The translations under genes were made by a program, and so were the position numbers. This document shows, piece by piece, positions 32,701-44,700 of a stretch of DNA of 64,000 nt. Source of the DNA: Notospermus geniculatus (lineage: Eukaryota; Nemertea; Pilidiophora; Heteronemertea; Lineidae). The notes beneath the pieces were generated by a model. The model was not told the origin of the DNA. It did no database searches and was given only the letters and a program-made list of their open reading frames with translations. Positions within the stretch are counted from its first letter, which is position 1. Each line of letters opens with the position of its first letter. Where the stretch lies: contig NMRB01000478.1 in assembly GCA_002633025.1 (NCBI GenBank), positions 109,531 to 173,530 of the forward strand, in the 5' to 3' direction.

Positions 32701-35700
32701 CCAATAGGCTAGTGAAATATCCATCCTGATTTCTCCAAAGTAATGATTTGAAATATCAATTCTGCCAGTGACTGGTAATTGCACAAAATATCCAATATGA
32801 TTGGTCAATACCACAACAATTACACAAAATATCCATTTGGGTTGGTCAACTTGACCAACAGAAAAACCACTCGTTTACATCCTTAATGTTTGCTCACCTA
32901 TCTGGACTTATCACTCTAATCTTCTTGCCTTGTTTGAGGAGAGTGAGAGCTCTGAGTCTGGCAATGTGTGGACTGCCCCCGCCACCACATCCAAGTATAC
33001 CAGCACCAATACTGATGCACTCGATGTCCCGTTCATGAAGGATCCATTCACCTCTTTTTTCATCAATGTCATACGTCTGCTTAGGGAGGACGGGACTGTC
33101 AATTAGCCCTGAAAACAACAAACATAGCTCCAAGTTAAACTGCGGGGAAAATCATTGAAATAAAAGTTACTTTCTTTGTTCAGATGGGCATTCTGGGATA
33201 AACAACTTCAATAGGTCTAATTTTCACTGGTCTCTTTGTAAAACATTAGTAGTAGTTGCCCCCCACCCTTATCCCTGGATCTGCCCCAGACATGACCCGT
33301 ATAATTCCAAATCAGATGTATGAGACGGTCAACCTCCTTCTCCACTCCCAAAATGTGAGCCGCTCTGGCAAAACCAGATACTTTTCGCTCTTACCTTAGC
33401 AGGTTGAGGCCAAATGTTTGTCAGTTTCAATTGTCTGCCTATTATGAAATCTGACAGAATCTATTTCTTCCATTCTCTCCTGGTCTCATTTTAGTTCGCT
33501 GAGGCTCAACTTCTGAGTGTCTGGTTTTGCCAGAGCGGCTCACAAATTGTCTGCAGGAAGAACTCTACCACAACCAAGTTGCCGTAGATCCATAGGACAT
33601 CCGTCCATTCTTTATGGAAGACTCACCAAAATCAAAGTCTGCCGGAATGGCGCTATCGGTCTCATCTTCTCCATCATCAAAACATTTACCACCCTGATCC
33701 TTTGGACTCAGGCAGACAACAGTTAAATCTTCAGATATTGCAGAATCTGCGTACATATCACCCACGGCCTTCACTTGGACTCGTGTTGCTTCACCCATCA
33801 TGTACGCCATGGGAGTCTCTGTCACCTCAACAACATTCACTGTGCTGGGATCAGCGCCACCTTTGATTACAGCATTCCTGGCAATCATTTTGGCCTGGTT
33901 GATAGCTTCATCTCGTGATGTTTTTGCATAGAAGACGATCGTATCGACCATGTGACCAATCTGGCTCAGTGCTGCTCCAACCGCATTGGCAACCTGTGAA
34001 CCAGACAGAAGTAGTCAAGTTTACTTGGGTGTTCCTGGATGCATGTCACTTCTGTACTGTTTCTTCCTAGGCCAATAGCATGCCAAGGAAGAGCGTTGGC
34101 AAATTCTCTTAGCACAGCAGGCTTGTGGCATGCTAATAACAGAGGATATAGAAATGTTTTAACAATCAGTCAGCTATTACCTGAAAATATGGCGGTTTGA
34201 TGACCTCAGACGCCCCCTGGAGTGGTTTCTCCTCATCGATCAGGATACTTCCTCCACCTACTAGGATCACTGGTTGGTCCAGGCCACTCAGCTGAAACAG
34301 GAGGCAAAGAATTATGTGGACAAAGTGATGACGTAACACATCATACAGGAACATCGTGTTTGATTCTGCCCTCGAATGTTAGAATTTCCACAGGTGATCA
34401 GTGGGAATGCAGCCAACTGAAGTAAAAGCTCATGCCCTGCTACTAAGAGCACAGCAGTGTAGAGAAAGGCTGATATTCCATTTGATCACGCTCCCCCAGA
34501 TTTTGATTGTTGATACTGCCTCTTTCTTTGTATTGCAGTATTGTGATTTGTATTTGATTTTTCCACCAGGACTGAAGCCATAGCATTTATTGGCCCTGGT
34601 AAGTACGGAATAGGCCATCTCAAGCTATTCATGTTCCTCACTTGGATTGGGTATTTTTCTTGCCCTTGCAAAGACACAACGTACAAGGCACCATGCAATG
34701 GACTGAAGAGCCAGGGGCAATTAATCCCACATGGCCCGGGATTCGAACCCGGGACTTGCCACTTGCTGAGCGGATGTGATGACCACTAGGCTATCATTGC
34801 AGTACTGATCAGGGGAAGCCTGCAACTTATTTCATTCTGAACACAGGGCAGAGAATTCCTCAATTTTTGAAAGATATTTCTTACCTTGACTTGATCAATC
34901 ACCTTTTCCACCATACTGTGAATCTCCGCCATGGCTTTATCTGCGATCATTCGCGGAATGTTTTGCAGACGACGCTCATCACCTAATCCCTTCGCCAAGC
35001 CAACGCGGACGGCAATATCTGTCGCCGTCAGTTTATTGCCACCAAACACGACGGCATCGCGGCAGAGGTTGTACCCGACAGATTTCGGACCGACCTTCAT
35101 GGCCGTCTGGAAATACAAAACATGGAAGTTAACTTTGCATTCTCAACAAGAGAATGATAAATAATGCAACTACTTCCAGTAACATGAAAGTATTCACTCT
35201 GCAATTCACCATTTTAGACTTCCAAAAGGCTCTAGATCTAGGGCTTATGCCTTGACCAGTGACACAAATGACCACCCATGGTTTTTTATGGGTGAGTTGC
35301 CAATAAACATGAAAGAGAGCCAACTCACACGAGGAAAACTTGCTCACGAGGAGGCCGATAGGCCTATGATAAATAATAATAATCTGAGTTCTTATCTAGG
35401 GCATTTCCAGTTGAACTGCTCAATGCGCTTTACATTATTACCCCAACTATAGGTCCGTTCATTCCAATTTCCTTTCTCCACTCCCTGGTCCCGGCAGCCG
35501 ATCGGGGTACCTGGCTGGTAGTGATGGTCTATGTAAGTACATAGACCATCACTACCAGCCAGGTACCCCTTTTACACCTGGGTGGGGTGAAGCAAGTGAG
35601 GCAAAGTGACTTGCTCAAGGTTACAGGCAGACGTGTTTTTTTCTTGGTCAGGACTGGGAATCGAACCCGGGACCCTCTGATCAGGAGTCCGTCGCTAACC

Positions 35701-38700
35701 ACTAGACCATGTCGCTTCTACATGTCCTAGGCCTCTATAGCTATGCACTGACGTCATCAAATGACGTCATCAATGGGTATGACGCCACATGTTGGATGGA
35801 AAATGGACAGAGCACGTGGTCAGATGCACTGCGTCAGCATGTCACAACGTTCCATCCAACATGGCGTCACCTCGCTGATGACGTCACGTGCATAGCCTTT
35901 ATAGGACATCTTTTTAAAACTTCCAATATTTATTCAGCTCATGGTGCGAGTTGAATGAATTTGCCACAGGAGTAGTTGGTTTAAGTTCATTGAAATGCAC
36001 TTGCATTATATTGGACTCGTCACTCACATAATCTCACCACAGGAGGAGGCACCCTCGCAGAGGAACAACCATGCCATCAATGAACATATTTCATGTTAAT
36101 TTAAGTTGTCTGCTTATCAATAGTGGGAATAATAATATCCATTCACTGCAGCGGATGACATTGTAATATATCAAAACTCTCTGTACGTTGTCACAACCTA
36201 CTTTGATGTGCACGAACATGAAATATGGGCTATCAAATCAAATACCCTGCAAAGGCAGATAGGAGGTTGTCCGGGCACGGAATTGTTTTTTAATTTAATT
36301 TATAAACATAATCAACAGATCAGATCAGACCATGGAAAGTTTGGTTTGAATGATAGAATATGACAATAGAATGGGAAGTTTGATATTAGTTAGGCCTACA
36401 CTTGTCCCAGAAGCAGGTGCGAACCCATCAGGGTGGCGAGCCCTGGCATGCGGCCCATCTTTTAAAAATGAATCTTAGAAAACTGACCACTTTTTATGAA
36501 TTCGTTTTAATAATTTGGAAGACTTTGTTGAAATTTGTACTTGTATTGAATTTTTCCGTCAGGGCCAAAGCCATAGCATCATCGGCCCTGGTAAATATAC
36601 AGAAGAGGCCATCCTCAAGCTACTCATGTTTCTCACTTGGATGGGGTCTTTTACTCGCCCTTGCAAGGCACAAGGTACAAGGCACCACAGCTTACTGTCC
36701 CATGTGACGGACTGAAGAGCCAGGATGACTAATCCCACATGGCCCGGTATTTGAACCTGGGACTTGCTTGCTAAGCAGTTGTGATAACCACAAGTGATAA
36801 CCACAAGTCATGATAACCACAATGCTATCAAGGCTCAAAGTTGATTGCATTGTAATCACTGGTAGTGGGGCTATCAAGTTTGATAATTTTCAATGTGACC
36901 CATCAGGCTGCGCCCCTCCCCCAAATCATGGATTCTTCCCTTGAAGAATGTAAGTAAACAAAGACTTCATTCTGAACACCAAATTTTGTTGGTGGGAGTC
37001 TCCATTAAAGTCCCTCTCTATTCAATTTGAAAAACACGAATCATCGCCACGATTCTTCAACCTTGACGACAGTGCACGACGTCAGTGTAGTGTAAAATGT
37101 ACTGCCTATCTGAATACATCAGAGCTCGCCCTGCGCAGTTTTTTCAATGTGTGCTGAAAACGAGGACTTAATTCTCTGAAGTACCGGTATGTATCAGGCA
37201 ACCATTTTGGAGACCTTCACAAGCTATGAGACCTGTACGTGCACTCTCCTAACATTTTGAAAATACCGTAAAATTCAATACAGAGGGGCTTTAAAAAGCT
37301 CAAGATTCAGTAGGGATCTGACAGCTGCTACCTGGAGAGCAGGATGAACACATCAAGGTCATAAACATACATTTTTGCAGACAACCTGACCCGAGTTTGG
37401 GAAAAGGCAAAGATACTCTGGTAAATCACCATCTTCATTATGAACCTTATTAACAAACCATATGAAAGAAACAGGTGAGAGGAAAACATCAGGTATTTTT
37501 CCTGCATGGTCTTGATGTTTAAAGGGGAGATGTACTCCGTCCTGCTATCAATTCACAGAACTGCTTTTCTTCAGTGAAGAACACGGGAAAAGATTGATCA
37601 CTGAAGAAAAGCAATTCTTTGGTCCAGTGAAGGAGAAACTGTTGAGTTTTGAGATGGTCCCTACCTGTGTCACCTCTGTCACCATGGTCACACATGTAAG
37701 GGAATTGGGTTAGAAAACATTCAAACCTATGAGGTGGGAAGGGGTATTCATGAGTACTGTTAATACAACTATTGAATTATGGAATAAAAAGGTGGGAATA
37801 TCAATGCATTTACAGGATGAAGTCAATAGGAACAGAACTGAATTGATAATAGGACAAGTGGTAGTTTTCCTCAAAGTACGGCAAGGTCAGGAACACTCTT
37901 AGTGGGATGGCAAATCATTGAGGAAGCAAGTGTTAACCAGTCCAGACAAGCAGCTAAACAACCCAGACCCCTGATGTTCAAGATGGTCCGCCACACCAAC
38001 ACTTCCACTCACTTCTCTAGACTAAAATGGTGAAATGGTGAAGGATAGTACTGAACTGAAGTAAACAAGTTCCAGCAAGAATAAATAAAGGGTATAGACC
38101 CACGGTGGTTGCAAATAAACATTCGGGAAATTTTGATTTGTTATGTTTCCATGCACTCATCCCCTTCAGTTGTTTTCAAGCAGAGACAAAGATTTGAGAC
38201 TTTGTCGGGAAGGTCTGTGTATAATTTCTGGGTTTTAACCACTTTAGTTATCAGTACCAGTACAGAAAGTTACATCATTATGATGTCACGTTCATGAAGT
38301 GCATTGTTAGCGATGCCAAAATGCATTTTAGTATGCGACGCCATGGTTGCGTCATATGATGCAATGGCTGAATCAAAAATTCATAAGCGAACAATATGGA
38401 AGTTTGCCAGTCTATAACAGTGAAGAGATTATGGCCTTTGCCAATTAGTGCTGAATTCAAACTACAAAGGGTGAATTATGACCCATATCAGGCAAGAGGA
38501 TGAAAGTACATGTAAAAAACAGTGCAAAAAAGTGCTCTCTACTGCCACTTCCGTAAGATCAATGTAATGTAGGTTATCAAAATCAGAAGAGAACAATGCC
38601 TTTAAGCCGTTAACATTGGAGGAGGTAAGGTTTAGAGGATGAACCCTCTAAGGACTGATCAGGATGTCAACCACATTTTGTCGACATGAAATCTCAACTG

Positions 38701-41700
38701 CTTCAAGAACAGTGAAACACCATGAAAACAATTTGATTAAAGAAGCTATTTGAATAAAGACACCATTTCTTTATCATTATCATTTTCATGATTTCGAGTA
38801 TTTTTGAGAATGTCTTGATACAGTCCTCAGTGGGTGCAAAAGAAGGTCAACATCATGCTCTAAACACTATATGGTTTTTACACTTGGTTGAGAGTCCGCC
38901 TGGAATAAAAAGAAGATGAAAAGTAGATCTGAGCAAATGAGAATGCAAAACTAAAAACAAAAAATCCGCGACAAGCTCAGTTTGGGCCAAATATAATGGT
39001 CACTTAAAGGGACTATAGGCATATATCTAAATGACTCTGAGTAAAGGCACGATAAAAGTTTGCAAATATTACAATGCCAGAAATCTCCTTTAAACCATCT
39101 CTCATCATCAGCAGCTACTACTACCAAGTTATAAATCCATCAGGTAATACCTGCAAAGCCAATTAGCTGGCTGAGTTCATAAACAACTGGTTATTTTGAC
39201 ATGATTGCTATGGCTGAATCAAAAATTCATAAGCGAACAATATGGAAGTTTGCCAGTCTATAACAGTGAAGAGATTATGGCCTTTGCCAATTAGCGCTGA
39301 ATTCAAACTACAAAGGGTGAATTATGACCCATATCAGGCAACCATATATGTCAGAGAGGATGAAGGTACGTGTAAAAAACAGTGCAAAAAAGTGCTCTCT
39401 ACTGCCACTTCCGTAAGATCAATTTAATGTAGGTTATTTTGTATGTCAACAGAACGGGCCGTATTCTAGAAGCTTCCTTAAGTCTAAGGTCGACCTTTAG
39501 CTATTGTTTGCAGGGCAGAATACAAAAGATTAAGGTTGACCTTACACTTAAGGAAGCTTCTAGAATACGGCCCAATATCAAAATCAGAAGAGAACAATGC
39601 CTTTAAGCTGTTAACATTGGAGGGGGTAAGGTTTAGAGGATGAACCCTCTAAGGACTGATCAGGATGTCAACCACATTTTGTCGACATGAAATCTCAACT
39701 GCTTCAAGAACAGTGAAACACCATGAAAACAATTTGATTAAAGAAGCTATTTGAATAAAGACACCATTTCTTTATCATTATCATTTTCATGATTTCGAGT
39801 ATTTTTTAGAATGTCTTGATACAGTCCTCAATGGGTGCAAAAGAAGGTCAACATCATGCTCTAAACACTATATGGTTTTTACACTTGGTTGAGAGTCCGC
39901 CTGGAATAAAAAGAAGATGAAAAGTAGATCTGAGCAAAAGAGAATGCAAAACTAAAAACAAAAAATCCGCGACCAGCTCAATTTGGGCCGTCACTTAAAG
40001 GAACTATAGGCCCACGTGAACCAACAAACCTGACAGTTGAAATATTAACTGAAATTATTACTGCTGTCCACAGGGACACAAAAGCTTAACTTAGGCCTTC
40101 ACCTAATGCAGTTCATGGGCATATCTAATGACACCACTCTGAGTAAAGGCACGGTCAAAGTTTGCAAATATTACAATGCCAGAAATCTCCTTTGAACCAT
40201 CTCTCATCATCAGCAGTTACTAAAAAGTTATAAATCCATCAGGTAATACCTGCAAAGCCAATTAGCTGGCTGAGTTAATAAACAACTGGTTATTTTGACA
40301 TGATTGCTCACTCTGGCGGTTCAAATAGACTACAGTGAAAAACACTAACAACAAAAACAGGCTTCCTGTATCTTTTTTGGTGTTGAGCTAGTAACCTAAG
40401 TATTCCATTTACACTGTTTGAATCACCATGGCGTAATCATTGCCAGACATCTGAGAGAATGCAATTTAAATGCTTCCTATCTGATATGTACGTTGTTGGC
40501 CATGAAAAAGGCTGCTGTCGAACAAGGGGTCAGGCTTGGATACAATCATTGTAAGATATGTAAAATTACATGAACAGCTGCAGAGTCATATAACTTCAAA
40601 ACAACTTTAGTTTTGCATGAACTTATGGCCTCACCTCTGTAAAGGGCATTACCATATGATAGCAGTTCTTCATTGCGTTTCTAGCAGACGATTGACGTGA
40701 AATGTTCCACCAGAGGCTCCATGTGGATGGCCTCACAAACTGTGGTCAACATGCACAAACTTACTTTGTAATTGTAAGATCCTATACCACAGAAAACTGC
40801 AGAGTCACCAGAGAGTTAATACTTAGTACCAGATATCAAATTTAGAATACCGGTATTAATGGTACTGGTAATCTGAACTATCTTATGCCTTACAGGATTT
40901 ATCTACTCTGTTACTGTAATGTATAAGCAGCACATACAGTGTACTGTCATGTGAAATACCACTTACATAAGTATACATGTATATTACACTAATAGCAACT
41001 TCAATGTATTTGAAAGCCATTCATTCCTAAACATTTAAATATTCATGAATATTTTAAGAGCATTTTTGATGCAGTTTCCACAACATAGGTTTTATATTTC
41101 ATACATCTGCAAATTCAATGCAATGTACAAGAACTGCGTGTACGGACAGCGGACGTTCTTCATAGAAGTGGGTGCAATCATCACTGGGTGTAGCTGGTCA
41201 AGTGCTGAACACAAGACCAAGAGGTCTGGGGGTTGAAGTTTGCACCTCTTTTTTTCTTGACTGATAATCTTGATGATCATCGTCTCTGGAGCTTCAAGGG
41301 TTAACGTCTATAATCGGGCATCCATCAATTATGTAAAGGATTTTTCAGTCATGTTGAAATTCGGCTCAGAACAAAAAAGATCAGTGACACAGAAGGCTAA
41401 TAGTCTTTCTTACCACATTCCTTGTCGCAATTTTGTCCTATTAGTGCTGCATTTGGCTGACATTATATATATATTCAGATATTTTAAAAATTGTCTGCAT
41501 ATGGAAGTCATAAATCATAAAAATATCAGATGTCTACTTTGGCTTTTTATGCCCATGCAAAACCTGTGCATGATATGGACTTGATATTATTCAGGGCGAA
41601 CATGAAATAATTGTGATGGTAATGTTTGTTGTGACAGTAAATAAACCAATGTGAAACAATATCTGAATGTGGTATGTAGGTTACAATTTGCCAAACAGTA

Positions 41701-44700
41701 GAGTGGCGTAAGAAAATTCTTTAATGGTTACCTACAGCAAGAAACATCGTCTCTCTCATGCTTCTAACATCACGTTCACGGACGAGGGATCCACCGCCTA
41801 ATCCAATACTGAGAACATCTGGCATACGGAAATTAGTGTTCACTCCACCAACCTAAAAATAGAGAAAATACATTAAATATCTTGAAAGACAATTTCAACC
41901 GATTTTACCTGATGAGCTTATAATTGACTTCTGACGCGTCTTTAATGAGATGTAGATCTTCGTTGTTTAACTGGTTAAGTGGGCATGACGGATATGTCCG
42001 TCTTGCCTTTGTTTTACCTGTTGTGTTGAACGGACTGGTCCCCAATGTCTCATCCCATTGCATAGGATCATAGGTAAGTCTGTCGCATGACCCCTAAAGT
42101 ACAGTCCCCACTCGCTATTACGAACCCTTCGGGGGTCCAAGGGTTAAGTTCGTACTAACGCAGAGTTCGTAATAATGAGGATTTACATACATCATGAATT
42201 TTTGGGAGCCAGAGATGTTGGGTTCATAATATCCGGGAGTTCGTAAAATCGAGGTTCGTAACGAGGGTGCACTGTAGTATAATTCTATTGCGCAGGACGT
42301 ACATGTTTGTCATTCAAGATTGTCAGTGGCCTTCTTCAGAGCCAAGTTGAATTTGAGTTGTTCAAAATTTATTTTTGCAATTTAATTACGCTGTAAGATA
42401 GGCCTGATACATGTAGTTAAAGAAATGTTCCACAGTTAGCTGGTTAAGTCGGATCAGCTTCCATTCCTCTCATGCTGATGATTGATCAAGGAAATCTGAC
42501 TCCCTGCATTGAAAGCAGAAGACACCTCATCAATATTTGTAAACGTTACCTGAACTTTGGTTGATGCTTCTCGAGGGAATCCATTCCTCAAAACACCTAC
42601 GTCGGATGTTGTGCCCCCTATATCAATAACTATGGCGTTTTTCCTCCCGGAGAGGAATGCCGCACCTCGCATGCTGTTGGTCGGCCCAGATGCGAACGTT
42701 CTGACCGGGTATTCGATACAGTCGTCAGAACTGAAAGGCAAAGGATTCAACATTGATTCTAAGAGGAAGCACAGATGAACAGACTTCACTCTAAAGTAAA
42801 ACCTTGGTGCACTTTGCAGTAAATATCACATAAAGTTAGCACGATCAACAATTACATCTATGGAAGAATTTTGTACAAATTTTCCTCCCTGAATCTTGCT
42901 GTTTGGCAAAATCTTACTTTTATTGTTATTATGCTGAATGCACCATGGAGATGATGCCAAATCAGTACCTGATGAGGGTGCCATCGTTTTGAGTCAGGTA
43001 AAAAGGGCAATCCAATCCAACATCCTTGGTCAAAGCCTTCTGGAAGCCTTCAATGGTTTCCTTGCATAGTGGCTTCAGGCTCTCATTCAAGACGGCCGCA
43101 TTTTCTCGCTCTAACAGTCCCAGATGACCAACTTTGTGCGATATTGTGAGACTAACGTCGGGAAGTTCATCCCGCAGGATTTCTGCAACGAGTTCCTCCT
43201 GTTCTGTCGCGACAGGTGAAAATATACCTGCAATGGCAGAAAAGAACAGATTTAGTTCGCCCGCCCTCAGCTCATTCCAGTGGAACCTCTTGAAGGACAC
43301 CTTTGGATGCTGTCCTTGAAATCAGAACAAAAATGTTCCAGACGTATTGAGTTCAACAGAGACAGAGTGAGTTGTGGAATCTTTACATGCAGACCTTCTC
43401 GGATTATGTGATCATGAATCATAGATTACAACATTTATGATCATAGCAGTAAATTGATACATTGTGTACCGGTATATAGAACAGTTGACCGATGTATGCC
43501 CTTGAGTTGAATGGCTAAACATCAACATTAGGGCCGTTTAGACGACAGGCAAAAATCCACATGCGATCTGATCGAATCCGATTGTGGTTCAAAACTCTTG
43601 CGTGTAAACGCTACCCAATACGGTACAATGTGCCATGGATTTAAAATGGACCGCATACGACCACATTCAAATCTCGTCTTAACGCAAATGAGATCCGATG
43701 CGGGTCGATCGGATCCAATCGGATTGAATCTGAATGTGGTTTTTTGGCTTTCGTCTAAACGGCCCGGCCCTATTGCCAGTGAACGTTCAACTCTGATGTC
43801 AATACCGCAAGCAGTTCATTAAAATTCAGATCAAACAGACGACATACATGTAGGCTATGACCGACAATCAATTGAGGGCAATTAAAATGAAAACTTAGCA
43901 GAGCAATTAATTTTAATTGAACAGGAAGTTGAATTTCAAGGCGACCAGAAGCCATGAACCGAACCACTTATGATTCGAAAGTGATGCTTTCCAGAATACA
44001 TGTACCGGTACCAGGGCCTGTACTTCAAAATTGTCGGCCTTGTCTTTTGCTGAATACTTTCATATATACAATGAGATGTGACAGTTTGTGGATTGAAATA
44101 TCCCTGCAGCCTTGCGGAGAAAATAATCATGCAGAAAATCCTCCCTGAGCTGTGTATTTCAAATGGTGCGGTAAACCTAACAGGCTGATACTGAGAATCG
44201 AACCACGCTGACTACCCAGCAGCAAGTTGATTCTCCATAGTAATTGACCGACCGCTGGCCTTTGATAGCAAAACAAAGACCAATCCGAAAATAATCATAA
44301 CCTTACCAAGACCTCCTACATGATAAATTGATAGATAGCCGATATATATGAATTGCCCGTTTATGCTGATATATTACCAATCAGAGATGAATTATATCAA
44401 CACTCTTGCATGGTTTTTCTGCTACTGGGAATCTGGGCTAATGTTACATCAACTTTCCTGTGTGGTTTTGCGGAAGTGACACTAACTACATCCTGAGTGA
44501 TTACAGTAAAAAAGAAAGTATTCATTGATTCTCAAATGATGAAATATGATCCAAGGGGAGGCACTCTGCTTCTGTTTCAACTGTTGTGCATCCTCCGACA
44601 GCAGGGCTTTGGTCTTGTTCCTCTTCATACACTTGCACAGTTTGTGTGAGTGGATGAAGAGTTAAGCCAGGTAAAAACCCCTGTGGTGGAAGAATGACTT

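Noticed and set aside
34730-34800. Possible tRNA gene on the minus strand
   Set aside because: It has A- and B-box-like motifs but lacks proper acceptor and anticodon stems; it is the head of a SINE with a target duplication.
35630-35710. Possible tRNA gene on the minus strand
   Set aside because: The tRNA-like head continues into a SINE body; the cloverleaf pairing is incomplete.
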